From: Cryptomeria japonica | Lineage: Eukaryota; Streptophyta; Pinopsida; Cupressales; Cupressaceae | Direction: 5' to 3' | Length of the DNA: 64,000 bases | Assembly (NCBI RefSeq): GCF_030272615.1 | Contig: NC_081411.1 | Coordinates: 832,556,160-832,620,159, forward strand | Part shown: positions 10,664 to 21,684 of the stretch, one piece after another | Position numbering within the stretch: the first letter of the stretch is position 1 | Layout: each line of letters begins with the position of its first letter | The notes under the pieces: generated by a model | Told to the model about the DNA's origin: nothing | The model's input: only the letters and a program-made list of their open reading frames with translations | Database searches by the model: none | Translations under genes and position numbers: made by a program

Positions 10664-11678
10664 ATGATGAAGAAGGAAGGTCCAAAGTTTAATAGAGAGA
10701 ACGACAAAATATGGAGTGATAGAATAAAAAATTATATCAAGAGGCTAGGAAATCAATACTGGGAACATGTTAATACTCAATATGTTGCACCTAGTGGGAT
10801 TATGACTGATGACCAGAAGAAAGAGCAACAAGAAAACAAACAAGCACTGGAGGATATTATTAGTTCTTTGTTTGATGCAGAGTATGTAGATGTCCATGGT
10901 CTGGAGACTCCATATGAGGTATGGAAGAAAATTGAAGAGATTTATAGCGGTGATGAACATGTGAAGATTTCCAAGGAAGAGAGTCTAAGAGAAAAGTTTG
11001 ATGACATGCAAATGGCTAAAGGTGAGAATGTCCAATAGTATGGTCAAAGGATAAAAGAGATAGTTGGTGAGATCAAGAGTGTTGGTGGAAGATACCACAG
11101 TGATTAGTAAGGTGTTGAGAACCCTGCTACCGGTCTACGCTATCTGAGTTGCAACCATTCAAGAGCTAAAATCTATTGACAAAACTAAGGTAACCCTTGA
11201 ATCCATCATTGGTAAGCTTACTGCTTTTGAATTAAATGGTTATGATGGTAGTGTTCAAAAATCTGAGTCTGCATTTAGAGCTTCAGTTTCTAATCCATCT
11301 ATGAGAAAAAGTAGAGATGTTAGTCATAGTTATGAATCTAGATCCAGTAGAGAAGTTGATGATGAAGACGGTTTGGTTGAGCTTGAAGCATTGTTGGCCA
11401 AGCAGTTGCCTAGAGGTACCAATAAGTACAAAGGTAAATTACCTTTGAAATGTTTTGCATGCAACAAGATTGGACACATTGCAACTCTCTGTCCTAATGG
11501 TGATAATGAGCACAAGCGAGAGAAGTTCAAGAAGTACAAGGGAAAAGGCAAAATAAATTGTCTTATTGTAGTTGATGGTGGTATCACTGATGAGTAATCT
11601 GAGGGTGATGCTAATGAAGACATTGTTTTTGTAGCCATTAAAGAGGAAACATCTGATCAAAAGGCTTTAGTTTCTCAC
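10664..11678 (+). pseudogene. Co-A gag (copia, with CCHC knuckle)
   Basis: The ATG at 10664 opens a frame with the copia Gag helical region (WSDRIKNYIKRLGNQYWEH, then ALEDIISSLFDAEYVDV), ending at a stop at 11036. It resumes in another frame with LRTLLPVYAI, a TGA near 11146, then IGKLTAFEL. A well-kept zinc knuckle CFACNKIGHIATLC lies at about 11455-11496, and a basic tail follows. Gag builds the virus-like particle and binds element RNA. The start choice rests on the ATG being the first in frame after the primer-site leader. Stops and a frameshift make it non-functional. Confidence 0.85.
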
Positions 11679-11990
11679 ATGGATAATTCTGATGATCAGA
11701 TCATTGATATTGGTTGTTCACATCATATGACCAGTGATCAGAGAAAATTTATTTATTTGAAGGAATTTGATGGCGGAGTTGTAAGATTTGGTAATGACTC
11801 ACCCTGCATGGTAAAAGGTAAGGTAACTATTTCTCTTAATGGGAAGAGCAGTGCAGATGATGTCTACTGGGTTGAAGGTCTAAAACACAATCTTTTGAGT
11901 GTTTCTCAACTCAATGACAGAGGATATCCATTGGAGTTTAAAAATGGTATGTGAAACATCTATGGGAGAAAAGGTTAACCAATTGCAACC
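11679..11990 (+). pseudogene. Co-A protease
   Basis: The frame shows IIDIGCSHHMTSD, the copia aspartic protease active site with the usual Asp-Ser-Gly changed to Asp-Ile-Gly. The family block VEGLKHNLLSVSQL follows. The change should abolish polyprotein cleavage. The frame ends at a stop near 11952, just before the GAG-pre-integrase segment. Confidence 0.85.
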
Positions 11991-12917
11991 AAGAAGCAGA
12001 CTAAAGGTAACCCATTTCACCTGAATCCTAAAGTCAACAACTGTTTAATTGCTAAAGTAGATGATAGTTGGCTTTGGTATAAGAGATTTTGTCATATAAA
12101 TTTTGATAAAATTATTAAAGTGAGTAAGTCCAAGACAGTGAGAGGTTTGCCTTAGTTGGACAAACCGGTTAATGCTCTATGTAAGGAATGTCAGTTGGGA
12201 AAGATGACATCATCAACTTTCAAGAGAATTTTTTTTTCAGTGGAACATCTATTAGATTTGGTTCATACAAACCTCTGTGGACCAATAAGGACTAAAAGTA
12301 TTCAAGGTGATTGATATTTTATGATCTTCATTGATGATTTCTCAAGAATGATATGGGCCACATTCTTGAAGGATAAAACAATAGCATTTAGTAAGTTCAA
12401 GGTATTCAGGGCCTTAGCTGAAAAGGAGAGTGGTAAGAAAATAAAGTGTCCAAGGACTGATCAAGGCGATGAATTTACTTTTGAAAAATACACTAGATAT
12501 TGTGAAGAAAATGGTATCAAATGATAGCTTTCTGCACTGAGGACACCACAACAAAATGGTATTGCAGAGAGGAACAATTGGTTAGTTGTTGAAGCTACTA
12601 GGACGATGTTGATACAAGGAGGTGTAGCGAAAAATTTCTGGAGAGACGTTGTCAGCACAACTGTCTACACTATGAACCAGATTTTTGTAAAAAGAGGTAA
12701 GGATAAGACTCCTTATGAATACTGGTATGGTAGATCACCTAATGTTACTTATTTAAAGATATTTGGTAGAAAATATTTTATTAAGAGAGGTGACTATGTT
12801 AGTAAGTTTGAGGTTAAAAGTGATGAAGGTATATTTCTTGGTTACTCCACCAAGAGTAAGACCTATAGATGTTACAACAATCGGACACAGAGAATCATTG
12901 AGAGTGTTAATGTTTGA
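11991..12917 (+). pseudogene. Co-A integrase
   Basis: Sequence carries the pre-integrase HHCC region (CKECQLGKM near 12184-12210), then the DDE core: LVHTNLCGP (the first Asp is replaced by Asn), PRTDQGDEF, and PQQNGIAERN. The downstream blocks FGRKYFIKRGDYV and DEGIFLGYSTKSKTYRCYN finish the domain. The family enzyme joins element DNA to the chromosome. Several in-frame stops break it (for example near 12154, 12312 and 12522). Confidence 0.88.
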
Positions 12918-13630
12918 GTACATGAGTATCATGAAGTCTTAGGAGAAACCAATGTGGAGAAAAAGGATGAAGACTCTTGCATTCTATTTTTGGAACCAAA
13001 ACCTGTGAAACCTGAAACTGGTAATGTGAATGTTGTTGTACCAGTTCCACCGAAATAAGTAGAGTCAGAAGAAGACGTTGATAATGTAGAAGAAGAACCT
13101 GAAGATAATGATCATGTTATTCTGAGGCATGTGAGATTCAATCACAATCCTAACCAGATCATTGGAGATAAGGATGCTAGAGTGTTAACCAGAAGAAGAA
13201 TTAGAGAGAATTCTTGCATGATCTCCACTATTGAGACTAGAACTATTATGGAAGCATTTGGAGATGATCATTGGGTCAAAGCTATGGAGGAGGAGCTTTA
13301 TCAAATTGAGAAGAAAAATACATGGACCCTAGTACCTAGATCAGTGAATAAAAATGTGATAGGTACTGTGTATTCAGGAACAAGTTGAATGAAGATGGTA
13401 CAGTAGTCTGAAACAAAGCTAGATTGGTTTGCAAAGGTTATGCACAAGAAGAAGGAGAAGATTATGTATATCAGATGGATGTGAAGTCAACATTTTTGAA
13501 TGGAATACTGGAAGAAGAAGTATACATTGAGCAACCAGATGGTTATAATTTGACAGATGAAAAAGACATGGTATGTAAGTTGCACAAGGAATTATATGGA
13601 TTAAAGAAAGCATCGAGAGAATGGTATGAC
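12918..13630 (+). pseudogene. Co-A reverse transcriptase, N-terminal half
   Basis: 12918-13130 is an acidic linker with stops. RT starts with the EAFGDDHWVKAMEEELYQIE block at 13246-13306 and KNTWTLVPR. At about 13460-13475 some 25 residues present in Co-B are missing ([12 protein letters not shown] joins directly), implying a deletion of about 75 bp. [11 protein letters not shown] and [11 protein letters not shown] follow. Co-B is inserted at 13631 after REWYD. Confidence 0.88.
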
Positions 13631-14680
13631 TGTTAGGTCCCAAAGACAACTGAGAGGGGGGACGGTGAATCAGTTGTCAAATAAATTCAAACCAAAAACA
13701 ACTTAAACAACTTAATGCTTAATATCGGTAAACCAGTTAAGTATGCTGGTAGATAGTTTTAACAGTTAATTGCTATACCGATAAGTATTAGTGCATGAAA
13801 CATAAACACAAAGTCATCCACAACACATAACACCAATATTTGTATGTCGAAACCTGTAAGGGGAAAAACCATAGTGGGAAACCTTACCCATAATCAGATG
13901 ATACTACTACAGATAGTAAGTATACATAAATGGGGTCTGCACATGCAGAAAGTCCAATAGCCTAGAGCTCACTGCTCAATCACAAAATGGGAGTCACACT
14001 GACTACAGTTGGATGGTTAAATCCAATAAGAATGTACTACACAGAATAGCATCTTCATATACTGGATTCAATACCAGTGTAATGCTGATATGCTTTCACA
14101 AAAACCTAGCTTCACCTTCAAATGATGTCTTCATGTATAGCTTTGCTTAAACTCGCATATACCTTCACACAATCCTTTTTCGCATTTCACATCTGATCTT
14201 ACAAATAAGATCTTACATTTATACCATAACCTAAGACCAATTTTAGTAGGTCCTCTCTACAAGATATTACAATAAAAACATTTTACAAACAATATAATAT
14301 CTTATGCAATAACTGATTGAACATGTCGGCTTAATGCATTTACAACAATAATTAATCATCTCCATAGCATGCCATGTTGATCTGGAAAAGATAAACCTGC
14401 CGATGTAACCCTAGACTATTTGCCGGTAACAACAAATATACAACTATGAATATACCAATGATCAAAACTCTAGGACAAGATGTCCAAACAATGTCTTTGA
14501 CATAATCATGTCTCTTCCATGCCATTCCAAGTGCCAGTGATCATTATATCTTGCTGGTGTGCCATATACCAGTAACTGTGCAATAGTTACTTGCTTGCTA
14601 GTGAATGTTGCTGGATCTCCAAAGTGCTAGTGTTTTAGTAGGTGTTGACATCAATGACAAAACATACCAAAATACCAACA
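13631..14680 (-). repeat. Co-B 3' LTR
   Basis: 1050 bp reading TGTTAGGTCCC to AATACCAACA on the plus strand. It is matched by 19217-20267, with scattered substitutions (roughly one in twelve in the first 125 bases by eye). On the minus strand it starts TGTTGGTATTTTGG. Confidence 0.92.
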
Positions 14681-15034
14681 ATATCCCCCTTTGGCATTGA
14701 TGGCAACACAAGATGGAAAAATCATCAAAGTGCCAAAACAGAAATGCCAAGTATCAAAAACCAACAATCTCCAAAAAGATCATAACCAAAAATCAGAGAG
14801 TAATAATCTCTCCTAAACAACAATCTCTCCCCCTGGGAGCCACATGTGTTTTTCCATATATATCTCTCCCCCTTTGACATCAAATGCCAAAGTTATAATA
14901 AAACCAAGTTCATATACAAAATACCAACCAATTTAATATACCAACTACTCCCCCTGAGAAGTAGCTTCCTCATCAAAGACTGGAATAAAAGATTTCTCTG
15001 TTAATTCTGTCGGTTGATGACAAACATCAACTAT
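14681..15034 (-). promoter_or_regulatory. Co-B 3' untranslated region with several polypurine-tract-like boxes
   Basis: Read on the minus strand, the box next to the LTR is ATCAATGCCAAAGGGGGATAT (14681-14701 region), the usual start site of plus-strand DNA. Similar G-rich boxes lie at about 14829-14838 (CAGGGGGAGA), 14866-14880 (TCAAAGGGGGAGAG) and 14948-14957 (CAGGGGGAGT). The same set recurs in Co-A and NA-1. No coding sequence is seen here. Confidence 0.8.
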
Positions 15035-15478
15035 CTAAGTCTCTATCGGTGGTGGTATGACTCCAAGTTGATCTCTGAGATATTCAAAAGTCTCCTTAGG
15101 CAAAGGTTTAGTGAAAATGTCTACAATCTTCTCTTTAGTATTCACATAAACTAGTTTTATCTCCTTAGCTTCAACTTTCTCCCTTAGAAAATTTAGTTTG
15201 ATAGAAAAATGTTTGGTTTTAGAATGTAATACTGGATTCTTAGATATATCAATTGCTGCAGTGTTATCACAATAGATAGTAATAGGTTCCTTGCATTTTA
15301 CCTTTATATCTTTTAACATTTGCTTAAGCCATAGTACTTGTGTACAGTTAGTTGCTGCTACAACATATTCTGATTCTGTTGTTGATAAAGATGTACAACT
15401 CTGTTTCTTACTTAACCAAGAAACTAGTCTGTTTCCAAGAAAGAATGCTCCGCCAGTGGTGCTTTTCCTATCATCCAC
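15035..15478 (-). pseudogene. Co-B RNase H
   Basis: A 147-residue open minus-strand stretch begins MDDRKSTTGGAFFLGNRLVS and continues STTESEYVVAATN, IYCDNTAAIDISKNPVLH, and a tail FTKPLPKETFEYLRDQLGV. These are the copia RNase H blocks with their catalytic Asp and Glu residues. It degrades the RNA of RNA-DNA hybrids. The frame is clean to its natural stop, but a stop at about 15488 separates it from RT. Confidence 0.88.
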
Positions 15479-16618
15479 ATCTCCTGCCTAATTTGCATCT
15501 ATGTATGCACATAATTCAAAGTTTTCATCTCTAGGATACCATAATCTAAGATTTATAGTGCCTTGTAAGTATCGGAAAATCCTTTTTACTACTGATTCAT
15601 GATTTTCTCTAGGATTACTTTGAAATCTTGAAACAATATATACTGCATTCATAATATCAGGTCTGGTTTGTGTCAAATACAGTAAACCTCCTATCATAGA
15701 TTTGTATCTAGTTGGATTAACAGGTGTAGATTCATCCCTTTGTGATAATTTGTCATTTGTTGTCATAGGTGTGCTTACCGGTTTAGAGTTCTCCATCCCA
15801 AATTTCTTTAGTAACTCTTTTAAGTATTTGGATTGACTCAAGAATATGCCTTTATCAGTCTGTGAAATCTGCAATCCTAAAAAGAATTTGATTTCTCCTA
15901 TCATAGACATTTCAAATTCTTGCTGCATTTAAATAGAAAATTCCTTACATAATCCATCTTCTCCTCCAAATATTATATCATCAACAAATACTTCTATAAT
16001 CAAGATGTCATCATTAGTTATTTTATAATATAAATTGTCATCTGCATTTCCTTTAGTAAAACCGATCTTTAAAAGATACTAATCCAATCTTGCATACCAA
16101 GCTCTTGGGGCTTGTTTTAGTCCATACAGAGCTTTTCTTAACCTGGATACCATATCATTGTCATCAGTCAAAGAAAATCCATCAGGTTGTTCAATGTATA
16201 CTTCCTCTTCAAGATCTCCATTCAAAAATGCACATTTAATATCCATTTGATAAAATTTGTAGTTCTTGTGTGCTGCAAAAGCCAAAAATAATCTGACTAC
16301 CTCAATTCTAGCTACTGGTGCAAAGGTTTCATTGTAATCAACTCCTTCTTTCTGAGAATATCCCTTACACACTAGTCTTTCTTTATTTCTGACAACCTTA
16401 CCATCTTTAAGTTTGTTTCTAAATACCCATTTGGTTCCAATTACATTTTTATCTTTAGGCCAGTGAACTAATGTCCAAGTGTTGTTTTTCTCAATTTGTT
16501 CTAATTCTTCTTCCATAGCTTTAATCCAAAATTTATCTTCACATGCCTCATTAATAGATGATGGTTCAATTTGAGAAATAAGACATACTTCTTCATTTGC
16601 CAATCTTCCTCTTGTCAT
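15479..16618 (-). pseudogene. Co-B reverse transcriptase
   Basis: From 16618 downward: [80 protein letters not shown], and [20 protein letters not shown]. The catalytic box near 15970-15990 reads VFVDDIIFGG, so FVDD stands where copia usually has YVDD. The fingers-thumb end (KFFLGLQISQTDKGIFLSQ, then SMIGGLLYLTQTRPDIMNAV) is at 15928-15488. Two stops (near 16079 and 15930) and one next to RNase H break it. It is the best-kept RT of the copias here. Confidence 0.9.
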
Positions 16619-17986
16619 AACTCCTTTAAACTTGTTTCTAATTATCTAATCTTCAGAATGATTCAGTCTTACATACCAGGGTGTCTTAGTTTGTTGTTGT
16701 TCCTCAATTACTGTGGAATCCTTAGATGGTACCGGGGTAACTGGATCTTCATTCTGTACTGGTGGATTTAGAGTAGGTTCATTTGTTAAAATTTATGTTG
16801 CCGGTTCAGAGTCTATATACCTTGAAGTTCCTCTGAATTGTTCATCAATCTTTACATTTGTACTCTCAACAATTTTCTGCAATCTCTTGTTAAAACATCT
16901 ATATGCTTTGCTCTTAGATGAATAACCAAGAAATATTCCTTCATCACTTCTAGGATCAAATTTGCCAATATACTCATCTCTTCTAATATAACATTTACTT
17001 CCAAAAATTCTGAAATACTTAAGAGTGGGAGTATTACCAAACCATAGTTCATGAGAGGTCTTACCGGTTTCACCTTTGATGTGAAATTCATTAAATATAT
17101 AAACCACTGTGCTGACTGCTTCTCTCCAATACACATGTGGTAAATTTGCTTCTGGTAACATACTTCTTGCTGCATCCAACATAGTTCTATTTTTCCTTTC
17201 AACAACTCCATTTTGCTATGGTGTCCGAGGTGCTGATAGTTGTCTTATAATTCCATTCACTTCACAGAATGTATTAAATTACTTAGATGTAAATTCACCT
17301 CCTTGATCCGATCTTATACATTTGATTTTCTTACCGGTTTCATTTTCAACCATTGCTTTGAACAATTTGAACTTTCCAAGTGCTTCTGATTTTTCTCTGA
17401 GAAAAGTAACCCAACACATTCTAGAATAGTCATCAATGATTAGCATGAAATATCTATCACCTTGTAAGATTTTAGTTCTAGCTGGACCACATAAATCAGT
17501 GTGAATCAAATCAAGAGAATTATTTGATTTTTTTGGAATACTTTTGAAACTAGCTCTAACTTGTTTTCCAAATTGACATTCTTTGCATACTGCATTATGA
17601 GGTTTGACAATTTTAGGTAAATCTCTAACTGCCTTAGTAGTACTAATCTTTACCATGCAATCAAAGTTTACTTGATGGAGTCTCTTATGCCATAACCAAC
17701 TTTCATCTATATGTGCAATTAAGCATGTCTTTTCATTGTTATTCAAATGAAAGATATTACCTCTAGTCTGATTACCGGTTGCAATTTCCAAACTAGTTCT
17801 GTTCATGATTTTGCATTTACCATTTTTAAATTGTAGCTGAAATCCTTTCTCAACTAATTGACCAACACTCAAAAGATTATGCTTTAATCCTTCAACATAG
17901 TAGACATTGTTAGTGTTATTCTTACCATCAAGAGATATTGAACCCTTACCTTTGATTGAACAAGCTTTATCATCTCCAAATCTCAC
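16619..17986 (-). pseudogene. Co-B integrase and C-terminal linker
   Basis: Minus-strand frames give the pre-integrase zinc region (LWHKRLHQVNF, then CKECQFGKQ), the catalytic core (DLIHTDLCGP, IRSDQGGEF) and, after a stop near 17278, LDAARSMLPEANLPHVYWRE and DEGIFLGYSSKSKAYRCFNK. Catalytic Asp residues are kept. 16619-16790 is the stop-containing acidic linker before RT. It inserts element DNA. One or two stops and a short frame break kill it. Confidence 0.88.
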
Positions 17987-18103
17987 TAAGCCTCCATTCT
18001 ATTCTTGAAAGTTCAAGAATTTACCTTTGTCTCCTATCATATGATGTGAGCATCCTGAATCAATGATCCATTCATCCTTTACTTCAACTTTAGCTGCCAA
18101 AGC
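17987..18103 (-). pseudogene. Co-B protease active-site segment
   Basis: The minus strand reads EWIIDSGCSHHMIGDKG, the intact copia aspartic protease motif Asp-Ser-Gly, followed by a stop (TAG) and then the VRFGDDKACSIKG block that continues in the next segment. Unlike Co-A, the catalytic residues are preserved. Confidence 0.85.
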
Positions 18104-19160
18104 CTATACTACCGATTGAGCAGTAGGTGCCGATTGATCTTCTGTTATAGCAACAAAAACCCATCCATTGTCTGTCAAAACCTCATCAGAAGCATCAGTC
18201 ACACCTTCATCAGCAATGTAACAAGATTTGTCTTTATTCTTCTTAAATATGTATCTCTGATATTCAAGGTTAGGCTTGTATGTTCTTCTAGCTTCTTCTC
18301 TTAGTCTAGCATGTCTATCAAGGCATTTTGAAACAATATGACCAATCTTATTGTAGTTAAATATTGCAGTTAAAACATTTAAAGGGTGCTTTACCTTCAT
18401 ACTTACTTCCAACTAGACCTTTAGGCATTTTCCTTGCAAATAGTGCTTCAAGTTCTCTTGCATAAAAGGCTTTCCAATCAGATTTGTCAAATGATGGAGC
18501 AGATGATGTTGATGCTCTAAAGGCCAAATCTATCTTTATAGTAGCAACAGGACCAAAGTCTTCAATTTCAAAAGCTGAAAGTTTCCCTATCAATGTATCC
18601 CTAGTAACTGATGTATTAGGCATTGTTCTTAACTCATTTATAGCAGTAACTTTCATTTTATATGCCGGTGGCAATCCTCTTAAAAATTTTGAAACAATTT
18701 CATCCTCACTTAAGGTTCCTCCACAACATTTAATACCCAAAACAATTTCATTTACTCTTTCCATAAAAGTAGAAATCCTTTCATCGTCTTCCATTTTCAG
18801 ATGTTCATAACTGACTCGGAAGCTTTCAAGTTTTGCAATTTTGACTGTGGAATCTCCTTCATTCAGTGTTTCCAAATGATCCCAAATAGCTTTAGCAGTA
18901 GACCTATCTGATATTCCTATGATTTGTTGATCTGATAATGCACTCAAAAGTGCTTCTCTTGCTTTGCAATCATTTTCCTCATCTTTTGTCAAGTTAGCTG
19001 GACTGGGTTGACCTGGTATAGCAATAGTATAACCATTCTTTGTAACTTCTCAGATGTCTTTTCCAATGCAATTTAGATGTGTCTCCATTCTGATCTTCCA
19101 TATGCCATAGTTGGTTCCATCAAGTTTAGGATTGTCCTTCCTGAAATAATTAGTAGACAT
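18104..19160 (-). pseudogene. Co-B gag
   Basis: The ATG at 19160 (MSTNYFRKDNPKLDGTNY) opens the copia Gag. A TGA near 19048 interrupts an early helix. The main body (CKAREALLSALSDQQIIGI, IWDHLETLNEGDSTVKIAK, FLRGLPPAYKMKVTAINEL) is open from 18992 to 18357. The zinc knuckle begins CFNCN, but a 13-base tandem duplication (about 18352-18378) throws the frame; KIGHIVSKC continues in the next frame. It is otherwise well kept. Confidence 0.88.
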
Positions 19161-19202
19161 TGGATCTCCTCAAGTTGTTAAACTTCTGCAAAAGAGGACT
19201 AG

Positions 19203-19214
19203 GCTCTGATACCA
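19203..19214 (-). promoter_or_regulatory. Co-B primer-binding site
   Basis: Plus-strand GCTCTGATACCA is the exact complement of TGGTATCAGAGC. It lies two bases inside the 5' LTR on the minus strand. Confidence 0.95.
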
Positions 19215-19216
19215 AT

Positions 19217-20267
19217 TGTTAGGTCCCGGAGACAACTGAGAGGGGGGGGTGAATTAGTTGTCAAATAAATTCAAACCAAAAATAACTTAACCAACTTAAT
19301 GCTTAATACTGGTAAACCAGTTAAGTATGCCGATAGACATTTTTAATAGTAAATTGTTATACCGGTAAGTATTAGTGCATGAAAAATAAACACAAAGTCA
19401 TCCACAACACATAACACCAATATTTGTACATGGAAACCCTGTAAGAGGAAAAACCACGGTGGGAAACCTTACCCACAATCAGATGATACTACTACAGATA
19501 GTAAGTATACATAAATGAGGCCTGCACATGCAGAAAGGCCAATAGCCTAGAGCTCACTGCTCAATCACAAAATGGGAGTCACACTGACTACAGTTGGATG
19601 GTTAAATCCAATAAGAATGTACTGCACAAAATAGCATCTTCATATACTGGATTCAGTACCGATGTAATGCTAATATGCTTTCACAAAAACCTAGCTTCAC
19701 CTTCAAATGATGTCTTCATGTATAGCTCTCCTTAAACTCACATATACCTTCACACAATCCTTTTTTGCATTTCACATCTGGTCTTACAGATAAGATCTTA
19801 CATTTATACCATAACCTAAGACCAATTTTAGTAGGTCGACTCTACAAGATATTACAATAAAAACATTTTACAAAAAATATAATATCCGATGCAATAACTG
19901 ATTGAACATGCCGACTTAATGCATTTACAACAATAATTAATCATCTCCATAGCATGCCATGTTGATCTGGAAAAGATAAACCTACCGGTGTAACCCTAGA
20001 CCTATTTGCCGGTAACAACAAATATGCAACTATGAATATACCAATGATCAAAACTCTAGGACAAGATGTCCAAACGATGTCTTCGACATAATCATGTGTC
20101 TTCCATGCCATTCCAAGTGCCGGTGATCTTTATATCTTGTCAGTGTGCCATCTACCAGTAACTGTGCAATAGTTACTTGCTTGCCGGTGAATGTTGCTGG
20201 ATCTCCAAAGTGCTAGTGTTTTAGTAGGTGTTGACATCAATGACAAAACTATACCAAAATATCAACA
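19217..20267 (-). repeat. Co-B 5' LTR
   Basis: 1051 bp, partner of 13631-14680. On the minus strand it runs from TGTTGATATTTTGG to the primer site. Length agreement within one base supports a single insertion rather than recombination. Confidence 0.92.
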
Positions 20268-20860
20268 GTGAAAGGCTTAATTCACACCTGATGAAGATAG
20301 GTGTTTAGAGAACCAGTGAAGACAACAACATATATCTCAAATCTGAAGGAAATAAGATATTGGTTAGTGAAGTGTTTGTAGATGATATCATATTTGGAGG
20401 TAATGATGACATGAGCAATGACTTTGCAAATGAAATGAAAAGTGAGTCTGAAATGTCTCTAGTGGGAGAGAAAAATTTTCATAGGCTTGCAAATTCAACA
20501 AATGAAGAGTGGTATTTTCATCACACAGTCTAAGTATGTGAAAGAGGTATTAAAGACATTTGGTGTGAGTGACTGTAAACCAATTGGGACACCAATGGTT
20601 ATAGGATGCAAATTGTCTAAGGAAGATGAAGCCACATCTGTTGATGAAAAGGAGTACAAATCAATGATTGGAAAATTGCACTATGTTGTTCACAACAGAC
20701 CGGATATAGATCATGCAGTTGGTCTAGTTGCTAGATTTCAGAAGAATCCTAAGGAAAGACATTTGATAGAAACCAAGAGGATATTCAAATATTTGAAAGG
20801 CACTATTGACTATGGATTATGGTATCCATGAAGGTAACTTTGACTTGAAGGTGTATACTT
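20268..20860 (+). pseudogene. Co-A reverse transcriptase, C-terminal half
   Basis: It resumes directly after Co-B with RLNSHLMKIGV, then a catalytic FVDDIIFGGND box at about 20370-20400. After a frameshift come GIFITQSKYVKEVLKTFG and IGKLHYVVHNRPDIDHAVGL. The frame ends at a stop near 20829 within the LWYP block. It is the counterpart of the segment ending at 13630. Confidence 0.88.
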
Positions 20861-21324
20861 TTGCAGACTAGGCAAGTAATGTTGATGATAGGAAAAGAAC
20901 AACCGGTGGAGAATTCTTTCTTGGAGGAAGACTTGTTTCATGGAGTAGCAAGAAGTGGAGTTTTATATCACAGTCTACTACTAAAGCTGAGTATGTTGCA
21001 GCTTATATGAATTGTACCCAGGCTATCTGGATGAGGCACATTCTGGAAGGTTTCAAGATGAAGTTTACAGAACCTATAAAGATCTTATGTGACAATACCA
21101 GTGCCATAAATATTTCCAAGAACCCTGTTTTACATGCACTAACCAAGCATATTGAATTGAAGTATCATTTCTTGAGGGAAAAAGTGTAGAGTAAAGATTT
21201 GATCTTGGAGCATGTTTCCGCCAAGGAGCAGCTTGCAAATATCTTTACTAAACCTTTGTGTAAGACTACTTTTGAGCATCTTAGAAGTCAGCTAGGGGCT
21301 GTACCCCTTCATGAGGTGAATTGA
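20861..21324 (+). pseudogene. Co-A RNase H
   Basis: It shows DDRKRTTGGEFFLGGRLVS, a changed QSTTKAEYVAAYMN block, ILCDNTSAINISKNPVLH and FTKPLCKTTFEHLRSQLG. Stops at about 20868 and 21187 break the frame. It ends at the stop of HEVN near 21322. The order and content match Co-B. Confidence 0.87.
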
Positions 21325-21684
21325 GCATGATGTAGAGTACATCAGTCCCAGAGCTACTTGCAAAATTTTACAACAGGATTGGTGTAGAAGTGGAGTTATT
21401 CCACAGGGGGAGCATCAAGTTGCAGGTTCTTGATGTTGAACAATGAAGTTTGATATTGCATGTTTTACTTTCAATTTGGCATTGTTGTCAAAGGGGGAGA
21501 AGAACTATGTGATTATGGAAAGAAAATTATATAATTAACAAATAGAAGATCTATAGTAGGTAGCTGAAGACTAGATGAAGACAACGAGAGTACATGGTAA
21601 AATGTAAACCAGGATTCCTATTCACAATCATAACAATCAATGGTATTGATAGTTGTATTTGCCATCAATGCCAAAGGGGGAGAT
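21325..21684 (+). promoter_or_regulatory. Co-A 3' untranslated region with three polypurine-tract-like boxes
   Basis: G-rich boxes CACAGGGGGAGCA (about 21401-21413), GTCAAAGGGGGAGAAG (about 21488-21503) and CCAAAGGGGGAGA (21671-21683) occur in the same order as in NA-1. The last abuts the 3' LTR and is the expected plus-strand primer. There is no coding sequence. Confidence 0.85.

Larger units (their letters stand above)
13631..20267 (-). mobile_element. Copia element Co-B, nested in Co-A
   Basis: A complete minus-strand copia: 5' LTR 19217-20267, primer site 19203-19214, gag, protease, integrase, RT, RNase H, polypurine tracts, 3' LTR 13631-14680. It breaks the Co-A RT between codons for the REWYD region and the following helix. 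The flanks ATGAC (13626-13630) and GTGAA (20268-20272) look like a five-base duplication with one change in each copy. Reading frames are longer than in Co-A, which fits a younger insertion. Confidence 0.92.
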
